Source of the DNA: Temnothorax longispinosus
Taxonomy: Eukaryota; Arthropoda; Insecta; Hymenoptera; Formicidae
Direction: 5' to 3'
DNA length: 64,000 nucleotides
NCBI RefSeq assembly: GCF_030848805.1
Contig: NC_092364.1
Coordinates: forward strand, 18,023,447-18,087,446
Shown here piece by piece: positions 17,551 to 31,086 of this stretch. A program made the translations under genes and the position numbers. Positions within the stretch are counted from its first letter, which is position 1. The number at the start of each line of letters is the position of its first letter. The notes beneath the pieces are model-generated. The model was not told where the DNA came from, did no database searches, and saw only the letters and a program-made list of their open reading frames with translations.

Positions 17551-20500
17551 GTGACTCATTCAGAAATCACGCACTGGGCAATTGCGCACCTGATTAGACT
17601 CTCCGATATTTTTGCCAGTACTCGGAGAGACAAGGAAGACGGATAAAAACGGTCAGATAAGAGAAAGGCTCCGTCGATTATTTTCTTAGAACAAAGCGAG
17701 GGAATGAACACTCGAAACATATCTCCCGCAATAATAAGCAAAAATAAGCTCCTGCAAAACGCGACAAGATCTGTTTGTCCGCTCAAACTCAAGCGGATTT
17801 TTATCTCGCCGTACTTTAATAGATTAAATTCCAAATTTCTTGAATATATTTAGGAGCTTCAACAGAGAATCTTTTTTTGGTAAAAATTTTGTAAGATAAA
17901 ATTTTTGCGAAGTTTTTGATCTTTTCTTTTCTTTTTTTTTTTACGAAGTTGAGCTTCAAAATTACGGAACGTCTCATTCATTGCGACCAAAAGTATTTTT
18001 TTACTTCCTTTAAATATTTCCGATAGGTTTAGATACTTTATTCGTGTCTTTATATTCTTTCAATTGCATGTCTTTTAAGACGTGGTGTTTTATGCTTCAA
18101 TATTGAGCTAAACGCAAAAAATTAGGTAAGTCAAGCATGCCGCGACGTTCTACGACGGGGTCACGATAGAATATCGCGATAGAATAACAGACGTTATCGC
18201 GTTTTTGCGGTTACACCGCATTGTGCACCGCGATCTTGTCCTGGTCAACTCCAGCAAGAATCGTCCATGTTTTTGACTACATGCTTACTCCGTTTATCCC
18301 TGTTATCTTATCTTATCAAAGAGTCCTTGAAGGAATTTGAGTTGCTATTCAGAAAATTCTGATGCAATTTATCATATGCAATTTGGAGTATCGTGTACGA
18401 GAATGAATACGTCAACAACGTATTTTACAATCTGGATTAATTATTTCACTATTTCGCGTCGATAAGCATCATGATTAAAGTGCGTTATTATTCAGCGTAA
18501 GAATCATCTCGGCAAAGTTTGAGTGGATCGAAACGAGACTGACTAGATCGCCAAAAAAAATAATAATTAAATCATCGCACTGAACATTGCATTAAAAATT
18601 TTTCCGATTTCACGTATTTATTAATGTGAATGAGCACACACCAGCTCTAAATGCTCCACATACACGTTACAACGGATCGTAAGGCAAATATCGTTTCGCT
18701 GAAAGTCGTTAAAACGTCACCATGTATGCAAAATTTAAGCGGTGCTATAAATGTATATGGAGCACGCGAGTGATGAGACAGCATTGGAGATTTCGCACCA
18801 CGAGTGATATATTATCAAATTATATATAAAATTTAATGAAATGTTAAGTGACATATTATACACCTGAGTATTACTAATCTTGAAATGATTCTTTTTTCTC
18901 TTTTTCCGCTTGTGCTCCTAAAATTGTTGAAATGAAGATAGAACGCGAGCGATTAAATTTTGTTTTATGGGTCAATTTGATTATCGCATTTAGTTATAAA
19001 AAGGTTGCATAACAAAGATAAGTTAAGCAAGGTAGCATCTACGTTGTAACAGAACTATATTCACACTTCGATCGATCGATTAACACCATCTCATTAACCC
19101 CGTGCGACATTCGTCTCTCCGTACGAAAATACTCTTCGCACGCTTACAAAATTAGACTTACGTATACTAAAAAATATTTAATATATTATATTATATTATT
19201 TTATATATATTTCTAAAGATATCATATTCATAGCCGACATAGTCGTCTCAATCACTATACCTTTTTTTTCTATAAAATTAAATTAGCTAAATATTTATAT
19301 ATGCGAAAGTGCGTGCCTCAATATTTATATGCCGGCGTTCTGGATATAAATGTTGTCACATATTTATACCTATCGTGCATCCTACGCTCCCCACGCGCGA
19401 GCTTGATTATAATTTTATTTCGCTGTCACGCGACGTGATCGTTATTTACTTTTTGTGCCAGCTTCGCGACACATAATCCTCGTTAAAATGCATCGTATGC
19501 GTATCGTGTGATATAGAAGATGTCCCAAGGAATAATGCAAATATTTCACTCGTGGATCTTGGCTAATTATTTTTTTATAATTGTAGTGAAAATGTCACAT
19601 CTTATATAGATTCGATAAAGTAACAAATACTATTTATATTATAATCCGTGAAGAGCAAAATTTTAGTGTGACTCCTACATATTCAACTCAATTATTAACA
19701 AACTGCTGCAAATCACAATAAAATTAATTATTTGACGTTAAAATCGTATCTCGATGATGAGACAAATGATACGACAAATTTAGACTTGTGCTGATACATC
19801 TTTCAAATAGGTTAGTTTTGGAATAGACTGATAAAATATTTGCACGTCCGGGGTGATCTGTATCGGATACTAATATCCGCGATGTTGTCCTGGTTCATCG
19901 CTCGTTCCAAGTAATACCGAATGACAAGCCTCGTGGTTGGGAAACCCACGCGCGTTCTCCCACGTATGAATCGACCTGAAAGGACATCTTCCTCTCGGCG
20001 AGGAGGCGGCGGCCTGTTACACGATTGGGAAGATCGATGAGAAGGGAATAAAGTCGGGGAAAGTAATCATAATTCCAATTAATCTTTATAGGTATAACGT
20101 CGCGTCGGTCGACTTTTTGCTTCGATAATGGTAATTATATTAGTATCACGGAATCCCATTAACGCTTCGAAATTTTCTAGTCAGTTTAACATCCCCTCAA
20201 CTGATATCGAAATCTCCCGACCGCGATCGTAATTGTAGAAAAGAAATTATATAAGAAGTTGAATAAAAATTCGAAACTAAATCATCATCGAATTTATAAA
20301 ATCGTCATTGATCAAAATTCCCAGATATTAATTTCGATAATAGATTTTTTAAAGCTATATTTCATTCAAAGAAATATCAACATACTAATAGATTTGAAAT
20401 AAAAAATCTCGAGAACCTAATTTTTTTAGGATACAATTAAATATAAACAGTGGATTTGTTTAGTATTTTAGTTCGAGTCCTATTTATCCAAGGTATAATT

Positions 20501-23500
20501 GTGCAAAATTTTCACAGACAAAATTAATGAGAATCGTCATTTCGTTTCTTATTGATTACCGCAAAAACAACAGTTCGATATTTCTTATCTATATATGGCG
20601 CAGTTACATTTTCAATTTGCCAAGATTCGTCCTACTTGGCGTTATATTTTGCCGTCGCGCAAAGAGAAGGCCAAAGGAAAGATGCATCAACGTCAAAATA
20701 GAGAATTAATTTTTCCAAGACGTTCATTGCGCGGCAACCCATGGTGGTCATTAAGAGGAGTATCACCCGCTGCTTCCTGCACAATGTCGCGGGTAAATTC
20801 TAGCGTTAAGGCAATCCACAATTGATGCCTCGCATTTCAATTTATCATCCGCGTTCTCTATTATTACTCTCCCTGTATATGCACGGGTCTATCTAAGCAA
20901 AAAGTGGCAATAAAGGCGGCTGCGGGCTTAGGGCTTAGGGCGCTGCAATGTGATTACGTTGCTGCATTAGAAAGAGCATAAATTTCAAAGATACACGCGT
21001 GCCACAACACACGTTAGGACGAAAGAATGGAATGTATCTCGTACGCAGAAACCACAAGGAAATCCCGTGTGTCACAATCCGCCACTTTCCTCACCGCGAG
21101 ACAAGTCTTTATCCTCGATTTTATCATACCTTCCGAAGGACTCCTATGAAAGATCGTTCGACGCCGTGTCGTTCGCCAAGAACATTCTTGGAAGGCGTCT
21201 ATATAAAGACGCTTATACTCTTCTCAAAAGTATGCTCTTAAATTTTGCAAAGAAAAATGTTTCTTATTTTCTTATTTGTAATAAGTCAAATTAAATGTAA
21301 AGTATCGTGGAAATTATATCACAAATATAAGTCCTTTTAACATTAAACAAGATATCACCATGGAAAATGTTTGAAACGACCGCAATTGGCGTTGTGTTTG
21401 TGAAGCACGCGTTATTATATTCTTTTAATAAACAAACGCATCGCCGAGCGTACTTTATTATACGCTCGCACGTTCAGTCTTTGAAATTCATACGGGGATG
21501 CATACGCGAGTTTATCAGTTTTAAGCGAATAACAACGCGTCTGTTCAACAACGAGCCTGCCAAGAGAACGGGCACCTTTCAAAGGATTTTTATTCTATAC
21601 GCGATTGGCCACGCGCTCTTTGTTCCCACGCTACTGCACTTTAGCACGCATAATAACGTACGACGAGGAGAAGCGTGGGTGTACAAGGTGCCGTGGCTCT
21701 GCCTACATAATCGCAAAGAGGGTCTGTAAAGCCGGGGTGTTAACTTCCGCCATCCGGGACGGGGCGCGCGTGTGAAGGGGTTTGTTTAACGAGGGTAGTT
21801 CGCCTCGATGCAGCGACCGTAAAATCCAGCGCATCTTACGTTATTATTTAATAATAAATATTACGGCAACAAGCTGGTTATTACGACATCTCATTTTGCT
21901 TAAATTGGACTCGTTTCTTTAACGACTTATTCTATAATCGAGTCGTTCATTAGTTCATTATTTCGAAGTCGGATCATTATATTGACTTGTTTATAATTCG
22001 AAGTTAATTTGAACACGATGGGGTGCAAACCTTAAATAACGTAATAATTACAAATCAATATTTCTCTCATTTTGCTACAGGCTAAAAAAATCTGCTCGTT
22101 ATATTTGGAGAGGTTTTGGAATATTATACTTTAATTTTGATGTTAAAAAATGACGAAATTTCTGTGACACCACATGGATAATCTTAATAGCCGTTACCGC
22201 GCGCGTTGTGACGAGTAATCACTCGTCTCCCTTCGCGATTAGCATCATGTTTCTTGTTGACTGCCCTGTACAAATCGATTCGGATCGATCCATATCCACC
22301 AGACACTTTTTCAACCGTAATGAGAGCTCGCGTTCTCAGCAGTTGCTGATCGATTTGAATACCATAACGACGCGTCTCTCTTCAGTAAAATATCGTTTCC
22401 GAAATCTGATAACCGGATCCCTGATTTCCATACGTGCCATCATTAATAACGAGTCTTTCGATGCATACAATCTGCCATTTTCGATCTTTCTCCCTTCTTC
22501 CTTTCGACATGGATTACTATCGGTGCTGTGAAGTAATATCCATCAATATCGCTTTCTGTCAGAACTTTTTTCCCTTTTCATCTTTTTTTTTTTTTAATAT
22601 ATAATATGCATAATTAAAACTGGTTTACAGTCGCGTACAGTTCAATGATCTTCTCCGTTGCTCATCGGAATTCATTGAGAAGCATAAAATTATCTTCAAT
22701 GGGATGCTTCATTGAAGAGTGTGTGGAATAAACTAGATTGAAAACAACCACTGTTACTAGCATCCTGTTTCTAGCGATGAAAGTCGCCGCTCTGCAAGTA
22801 ACAGTCGTTCATAGATACTAGATGGAATGCTGGCTGCGTTATTAGATGCTGGAAGCGCTATCCGCGACGAAGCAATATAAAATCGGCGCGAAATTCCGCG
22901 CGCTTTGACCGATCGCTACTTTCCAATGCCTCGGGTGTCGTTTCCCAAAGATCGTTGTTTGTTGATCGCGCTGTACGTGTGCGTCGTCCACTAGGCAAAC
23001 TGCTCCGAGTAGAGCGGAGAGCAGTCTATACCGGCCAGACACCTTTCTATCCTTGTGGGCTCCGCGAACAGGAGTTACCGGTTGGAATGCCATCGCGCTG
23101 TCACGTTTAAGGTCCATCCACACGTGTTAATGACGGCCGTTCTGGCTGCCTTACGTCTGACATCATAGATCCGGGATTCGCGCGCGAATCAGATCCGTTC
23201 CAGCATTCCACAGACTTGAAGTCCTGTCCGGCGACGCTCATCATAACGATCTGCGATCCTTCGTTCCTTCGTGGAAACGGTATTCTACGAGGAAAGAAAG
23301 GAAAGGCTTGGTTCGAGGAAACCAAGAAAGCATGTAAGCTAACAAGGTTCGACCGTAAATAACAACCAGACTTTTATAGAAGAATTGGAAATAAGTCTAA
23401 CAATAGAACCTCAGTATTTTTTTTACAAAAGATAGAAAGTAATTGTAAAGATCAGTTAGAAGAAATACTATTTCCGTAAGAGACAGAAAATCTCTCTACT

Positions 23501-24340
23501 CGATAGAATAATCGAGTATACAATAAACTTTGACTAATTGAACGAAAGAATTCCACATTTTTTTCGATATTTTATAAAATGTTCAATAATGTAAAGTATA
23601 TAGTTCTCACTGAAAGTTTTCCATAAATTATAAGGAACTGTGTACATGTATGAACTGTAAACTTATACTTATAAAATAAATGTATATACTGAAACTAATT
23701 ATGTGATAAAGAATATAGATATAATCTCGGGGATCGCATATTCAGAAATTCAATATTTTACAAAAAAAGATGGACAAATAACTCGTCATATTGTTTTTTT
23801 TTTTGCATTCTATAACCGATACTTCATCAAGCATTACATTATCAATGCATATCTATCTTCCCTTTTTTTTATCTTTCTTCTCTTCAGAAGGACCAAATTT
23901 TTGTATCTGTCTGAATATCTTCAATTACCTAATAAATATCGATCGATTATTCGGCATTTCTCAGACTTATACTCTATAACTCTTTTTCTTTTTAACATGA
24001 TAACTGCCATGATAATCCATGATCGGTATCTGATTTTTTAAAACGCTTATAAAAAATAAATGACGTCTAATATAAAATTTTGAACGACATATATAGTTAG
24101 ATAACAATTTTTCAAGTAAAAAGTGTGCTATTCAACTATTCACTATCCACAAAGATATAATTGTTGTATTCGATCATAATATTTTATTAATATATGTTTA
24201 TGTGATAATGAAAATTCTACCGTGCACAATAATACACACAAAACTTGCTAAGCAAATGTGTTAAGAAAGATTTATCAAATTTTATCAATCTTATACTATT
24301 ATTAAATTTTAATTAATTCTCTTAATTTTATATTAAGCTG
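17551..24340. other. Gene-poor region, 17.5-24.3 kb
   Basis: Alternating AT-rich and moderate-GC DNA. All open frames are under about 125 codons, overlap each other on both strands and show no known domain or splice support. A small (gggctta)-type repeat lies at 20924-20940 (gggcttagggcttaggg). I see no transposon protein, tRNA or rRNA piece. Confidence 0.4.
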
Positions 24341-24800
24341 GTCAAAATGCTGGCGAGCAACTCTCACCTGTGTATGGATACACCTTAATGCATCTCTGCT
24401 CGATAGGTGTTCCCCGGTTTCCAGTGCCACGCGACGCGCACGCACACGCGTGCGAGCGAATGCGAACGCGCACGTTCATTCGATTAACCGGCCGCGATCG
24501 CGCGCGAACTGTCGAGCGTGCACGCGTGAGGTTGCTCGCCTTGCACGACCTCGCCGCGTCACGCACGCACATTTAATTCCCATCGACCCGACGTGTCGCA
24601 TATCGGCGAGCCTGAAATAATTAGAGAGACGGGAGCACGTGATTAACGGGCTCATTAACGCGAACAAGGGCGTAGATAATTGTTTGTCGATTTCTGTGAA
24701 AACTTGATGTTTTAAGAACGCGCGCCGATCGCGTTGTGATCTCACGCGACGCGGCGTGAAAGAGTTAATAGCCAAACGTATAAATGAGCGTTATCGTGAT
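24341..24800. other. CpG/alternating purine-pyrimidine rich patch
   Basis: From about 24428 to 24580 the sequence is dominated by cgcgcacg/acgcgtgcg steps with many CpGs, flanked by AT-rich DNA. Open frames on both strands are by-products of this composition (Arg/Ala-rich). It may be an unmethylated CpG-rich regulatory patch or a Z-DNA-prone tract. Confidence 0.4.
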
Positions 24801-27100
24801 GTAATATTGATTATTATTTGTCGAAAAAAAAAAGATAATTTTATCGCATAAAAATATATTAATGGATCTTCTTTCTACTGCCAGATACTCCGACTGCCAA
24901 ATTCGTATCGTGGTAGATACGTAGAAATAAATGCAATTAAACAATATTTCGTGTAATTAAGCTCGTGATGACATTACACTGTCCGATAGGTAAGAACTTG
25001 TCCCAGCTAGAACCACCCTTCCCACCAGGAGCTCCCGTGCCGCTGGAGGTATTCTCGTCTATTCCGAAAGTAACCCCCTCCCCCTCCCTCCGGGAAAGCG
25101 AGTAGCTTGGAAAACATTCTCGAAAAATGTAGACGATTTTACCAGAGACGCAGACTAGCTAAAAAGCTACGCCCGCCAATCAAACTGCTTTGTAAGACGC
25201 CGTCACGACGACATTTCCGATATAATCCGTAATGTCAATCCGACGACCTATTGCCCATTATCGATTGGACAAACATCTAATTCCGTTCCGAATCACTGCG
25301 CTTCGCACGCTTTATTTATAGAACGCGGATACGTTGCGTCATGGTATCGCACATATTGTTTTTTATTTTGCACACATTTATGTAACTTTTGAAATTTTAT
25401 ATTAATTACAAGGTCATAATATTACGCTGGAGTAATGGATATTCCCCACAGCGTAGAACCGCATGTGCGATACATTTGCGATGAATATCTGTGTAAAAGT
25501 AAATAACTACTGCTGCCTCATTCTCCTAACGAAGCGTTAATTTCGCTAATTCATCACGGATTAAAACACGATGAATTTATTATCATGGGAGTCTTTTAAT
25601 ATATTCGTAATCGCATCGTGTATCACAGGTCGAATTAACGTTAAACAAAATTAATAAAATAGCGAGCGATCTCGATGCGAGCTTTTATACATTAAATGAC
25701 CAAATTGATTGTCGTTATACAAATGAGCTACTAAAACGAGTTATGAAAGTTGATATTCTGCAGGAATATGTCATATCGTGTCACGCCTGACATGAAAGCC
25801 ATGTTTATTAACGTCAATTGTTGAAAACCATTTACAATTAGAGGGCGAACAATGAAAATGTATATTTAATTCACTTAATTTCTATAATAAATAAATTAAT
25901 CTCTTTAGTCACATGCTTGAAGAGAAAACTTTCGAGCAACCAAATTTTGATGTGTATTTTACTTCCACTGCGGGTTATTTTATTAAAACGAGAGTTATTT
26001 CATTAGAACTGTTAGAGTTCGTAGATTTAATTAATTATCCCTTCGTGTTCCCTCGACGGTTCCGGCAGTATCAACAACGCGCTGATGTCTTCTTTCCCCT
26101 TTGCGGTCTATCTCGCCAAATATGTCATCGCGCTGTTATTAACGTGTCCGGATAAATGAATTTGTCAAATAATGTTCGGCGAGCGAAACCGTGTTGACCA
26201 GGATCAGTCGTGTGATCGACATTTTGTCGGTCGATCAAATCGTGGTTTTTCCACGAAAATGGAATTTTGACGAAAAATTGAAGCACCGATGTAACAGGCT
26301 AGCAAACGCGCGAGTAGGAGGCCGGCCCGAGCGGGAATCCTGCGGGAACCGCGCACGGACGCCGGCGTCCAGCCGGCGCGTCAACCGCCTGTTTTTCGCC
26401 GGGGTGGAAAACCGTCGGTCTCCGTGCCAGATCTGGACGTGGGCCGCAAGCAGGCGCGCAGGAAAAGTCCGCGCGCTTTCGCTTTCCCTGACCTAGCTCA
26501 ATCCCGGAAATCGAGGGGAACGAGGTCTTTGTCGGGCGAGAAAATTCTCGGCACCGGGAGAGCGAATTTCCCTCGTGACTAGGAGGTCATGCTATTGAGA
26601 GAAGGTTCTCTGGGAGAGCCTTGCCCGCGGGATGGATCGAACCGAAAGGTCGTTCGTCCATTTGGGATTGGTCATTTACCCAGCGCTGGCCTGATATTAA
26701 TAACTGTAATGGAGCTATTAGGTATCGTTATATTACATCGAGTTCTTATTTAATCTTATTTTACGTTCAATATCTAAAAACAATTTATATCTGAATCTTT
26801 TTCTGTTCTTAGGTAATGTATAAATTATAATATTTATTTAAAAAGATCTATGCCGCATTAATATTTCTTAAGGATTTATCAGATTATTTATTTTCGCACG
26901 GTGATACAATTACAGAGGCATATAATTAAAGTCTGCGATTTTTTTCTTTACTTCTTGGATAACGTAAAATAAATATAATAAGAAGGAAAATTTATTTTTG
27001 TCGTAATTATTTCTGAAAATTCGATAAGAATAAAAGATCGAGTGAAATAAAATGATATAAAAAATAAGAGGAAGGAATGTAATATTCCATTACTTGACTA
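24801..27100. other. Gene-poor region, 24.8-27.1 kb
   Basis: AT-rich apart from a GC-rich patch at about 26290-26660 (ggccggcccgagcggg, gacgccggcgtccagccgg), which contains short palindromic GC motifs. No coding feature was recognised. Confidence 0.4.
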
Positions 27101-27639
27101 ACTGACACAAATAGGTCCAGATTAGAATTTCGGGCGTATACGTGCGAATGCGATCCTAGAAGTAGTAAAATCTAAATCTCTCTCTCCTGCGCTCCTGGGA
27201 CAAGGGCTTTCATAGTTTCCCCAACTACGCATTTTCCACGTGGCATTTTCTATGCATCCAACGAATTTGCCCCACCATGAGATTCTATCCTTCCCACACT
27301 CGCCTCTCGTCATTCGTCTGCCGGCTTTTCCGTGGGACGAAGGATCCTCGTCCTCGCATAGTTTCCTAATTCGGGATAAGCCACGGCTCTCCCTCCACGT
27401 GCTGAAGTACGTGCTTCCGGACATCGGATGCCGTTATTTCGACGTCTTGAATCGAGACTCTGTACGGAGCTCATCCTGACATTATCGTCAAGTATCGCTA
27501 GCGCAAACCCTTTTAAAAGCAGAGTTCAAAGCGATCGATCATTTTATTCGCGCGTTCGTTCAAGCAGGTTTCTGTATAATCACGCAAAAAACGTATGAAA
27601 GACTCATGCCCCACGACGAGTACATGAGACATTATCGCG

Positions 27640-28480
27640 TACGACATTATCGAAGGGTTGTTTCCGAGTTCTGAGACGAGACGAGAACCGGAATCCACGG
27701 TCGCTGCCAACACGTGGCACGTCCGCTGGGAGAGGGTGTTCCGCCACCTCTCCTCCACACGTCCAAGGATGCTGAGGCGCACCCTCGGCGCCGACATGCC
27801 CTCCTGTTTGCGCCTAGACGTCGGCGGATTGTCGAAAGTGCTTGCGTCATGGGGCGCACGTCGGTCTAGCCGGGACGACGTCGCATCGCGTCGCCTCGCG
27901 ACTCGTCGCGACTCGTCGACGGCCGCCCCCGCGAAATTAGGAAATCAGTCGACGATTGAGACACGTTTAGCCGACGACGTTCGCAACCCCTCTTTCCCGC
28001 GGAAAACGACGGCCGCTCACCCCTTTCTCGTTCTCCCGCTCCCCTGCACGTTCCACACGGGCGTCTCCCGTGGGAGACTCACCTGCACAGGTGACGCACA
28101 GGTCCTACAGGGGTGCGCCGGGCCATCCCAGCAGAAAAACTGCCGATTTGCCCGAAAATCCGGGACTCCCGTATCAGGCTGCCAGAAGACCGGTCAAGGT
28201 GTTGCGAACGGTAGGGACTGCGATATCGGGCTCGCGCGCGTTCCCTCGGGATGCGCGCCGGGACGCGGCGTCGATTCGCGCCGCGTCGCTCCGAAGCGCC
28301 AGCCGACGCCGAAAAGCGCGCCCGTTTCACAGGATAGCAAGTGCCGCGGAGGTTCATCGGCACGGTCCACCCGTTGGCGGCGAGCTCGACGTACACCAGG
28401 CGCGAAGGGGAGATTCCGTTTCCGCTCGAGTACATCCTGTACATGCCGCGTCAACGACCCTCGTGTTCAATCAATAAAAA
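27640..28480. other. GC- and CpG-rich block, possible promoter/first-exon region
   Basis: About 800 bp of strongly CpG-rich sequence between AT-rich flanks. Long open frames occur on both strands (for example 312 codons on + at 27658-28596), as expected from few stop codons in GC-rich DNA. The block has the look of a promoter-associated island. The best gene candidate in it is on the minus strand and is listed separately. Confidence 0.4.
28083..28444 (-). CDS. Candidate minus-strand first coding exon, unknown protein
   Basis: On the minus strand an ATG at 28444 (and another in frame at 28435) opens a frame starting MYRMYSSGNGISPSRLVYVE. It runs to a consensus donor CTGTGCAG|gtgagtc at 28083. 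The first 40 or so codons have strongly GC-rich third positions (tac, ctg, gtg, gtc, gag, ctc, gcc) and a balanced amino-acid mix. The remainder becomes Arg/Ser-rich and less convincing. No domain or signal peptide was recognised, and downstream exons were not found. A 5' UTR exon is the alternative. Confidence 0.25.
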
Positions 28481-30231
28481 AAAGAAGTTTTTTAAAAACC
28501 CCAGCGGAAAATCGACCTGACGCGGAAGATGTGCGATCGACTGACGCAGGGTGTCGTATCGAGAAAATATCAAATGTTCAATGCGAAGTCTCTTAATAAC
28601 TAAGTAATTTAATAATTGTATTAAAGTCATTAGTCATTGTCTGTAACAGATTGCAAAAAGACGATTGTCGTAGCGTGCAGCTTTACTCTGTTTCTGGTAT
28701 TTTTATGGTCTGCATCTTAGAAGAGTCTATTGAAAAAAATATATAGGTGCAGACATTGTTGCAAATACAAATAAACTGCAGGGTACAACTATAGACTGTA
28801 TATTGTTCTATATTACTTTGTCGAGGGATAAGACGATGAGCTTAAAAAAATGCGACAGAAGCGAGTGGAAAAAAAGCGCGGATGCGGCGAACATGATGGT
28901 AGAAGAGCATTAGGGTGTTGAAATATTAATGGGTAATTAATAATCACGCTGATTAATATCAATGACATCAAATGCGGCGCATCCGCATACGAGGTTATTC
29001 CAGCTCAATAATATCCTGTTTACAGCATTTGGGTCCGCACATTTGATCCGCGCATTTAATAAAACTAACAGTAAACATTATTACAATTTCTTTTGATTTA
29101 AATAAGATGGAAGCTCTTAAACAATAACTTTTATGTTATCATTTCCTAAGAAAACGCAAAGATCTAGAATTCGAGCAATATATTTCTAATCCTCGTTATA
29201 CGTAAAAAATTATAAATAAAATACAATAATTAAATAATTATTATATTATTTAAGTGTCTTATTAATTTATTAATACAATTCTTCAAATCTAGGAGGTTTT
29301 AAAATCTTTAAAGTCTAAAGGACATATTTCACAGAATGATGAATAAAGGGACTGCTATTTCGCGCAATATGTTACAAACTCGTGCAGCATCGACGGCGCC
29401 AGTCTTCCTCTTACAAGGCCATAAATTTAAGTATTTAAAGCGCCGCGCACGCCAGGGCTTTCCGTGCGATGTAACGTTAATAGCAGAGCCGCAGGGTGGT
29501 GTATGATTTTCGCATCAGCGGTCACCAGTGGTCACCTCCCCGCGCAATACGTTCCGCTATAGCTTTTCCATCCCCCTGTCTGTGCGTTAACCCTTCTCCC
29601 CCTTCTGCCACTCTTCTCACCTCTCTTCTTCCCTCTCGTGCGTCCTGTAATCCCTTGCGGTCCGCCGGAGCCTGCGCTTTCCCGGCGTTCCGACGTACCT
29701 TCCGCGTGTATGAGCTCCTGATAGGTTACCGCCCGTTCCTTTTCTTCCCTCAAAGACATCCCCGAGGGAGTAGCCGAGCGCGTACCGAGGGTTACGGACG
29801 AGCGCGGATTGTCGATTGTATCCTTTTTACCAGGAGTACCCAGGGGAGATCAATAACGCCGCGTATGTCGCGATAAGAACGTCGCGTAGAGAGCGATGTT
29901 ACGGTATTGACAGAAAAAAAGGTGAAAGAGAGAAAGAGGGACGGAGATAAAAAAAAAAACGCCATCACGCATCACATTTAGGACGTCAAACGAGCGCTAC
30001 ATCAGAGTGAAATAATTTGTCTATAAAGATAAAGGAGATAATCCGATTTCTCAATTACAACGTAGCTAATCCCTGCGTTAAACTCGTTACTTCACACGAT
30101 CGCAGTCGCTGTCAATGCCATTTTTCACAGAGAGACGATAAACAGTGCGTTTTACTTGCGCCCAGGAAGGAATTCAACAATTTATTTGAAATTCTTAATG
30201 CTAACCCACCGAACCAATCGAATGAACGAAA

Positions 30232-30345
30232 AACAATTGTCGTAAAGAATATATAATAATGAATGAGAGGTTCGATAAGTTTCACGTGCATTAAACTTTA
30301 TATTGTGCCTTATTGCGTTATAGTTTTTTATGTAAATTATTTAGA
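30232..30345 (+). repeat. Direct repeat, copy 1 of 2
   Basis: Shares taaagaatat, ataatgaatga, gataagtttcac, gcattaaactttata, attgcgttat and tttt blocks in the same order with the copy at 30978-31086. Divergence is roughly 15-20 percent plus small indels, such as an inserted acacaca. The copies are about 745 bp apart in the same orientation. Confidence 0.7.
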
Positions 30346-30977
30346 CGTGGAAAGACTATCGATCGTGTCGATGGATTAGTAAAAGAAATGTATGTAAATC
30401 GCTGAAAAAATCACCTATGACTACAAGTAGTTCTCGAAATAAATCCTCGCGCAATATCCAGTCTCCATTTCTTTTCTTTTTTACGATCTCCAGAGATTGT
30501 GAGCTGTCGCATAATGAAGCTTCCGTACGAAAAAAAAGTTCGATCAGACGTGTACAAATTGATCGAAATGAGTCACGCTGATACGCACGTCACGCGTTGC
30601 TCTGATTTGGAATACAAATGCGGGAAATGCCGCGACGTCGTTTAAATGGAAATCTACAGCAGCAATATCCCAGCGGATCGACTGACTGCACAGCACGTCA
30701 TAATGATACCGCGGTAATATTAATATCGATATAATAATGATCTCTCCAGTAGAAATTGGTATTATATTTCGCTATCTTCTCGTCTCAACGTTTTAGTGAC
30801 TTGTCTGCATATATTAATGAAATCGGAATCGAGTAATTATATTTAACACTAAATTAATCGTCAGAAACCATTATTCAAAATATTGTGAAATATGGTTTGA
30901 TGTTATAATTTTTTATATATTTAATAATATAATATTAATAAATTAATAACTAAAGAGTAAGTCGTAATGCTTTTGCA

Positions 30978-31086
30978 ATTGTAAAGAATATAATAATGAA
31001 TGAGGGGTTTGATAAGTTTCACACACACATGCATTAAACTTTATATAGCATCCTATTGCGTTATGGTTTTTGACGAAAATTATTCA
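30978..31086 (+). repeat. Direct repeat, copy 2 of 2
   Basis: Partner of 30232-30345. The shared aattgt...aaagaatat start marks the left edge. It is likely a local duplication or two copies of an unrecognised short element. Confidence 0.7.

Noticed and set aside
20924..20940. gggcttagggcttaggg as an interstitial telomere repeat
   Set aside because: Fewer than three units and the unit is 7 bp with an extra C. It does not match TTAGG or TTAGGG arrays.
27658..28596. 312-codon open frame on the + strand
   Set aside because: It lies in CpG-rich DNA where frames on both strands are open. It is Arg/Ser/Pro-rich with no domain and ends in AT-rich sequence without gene structure.
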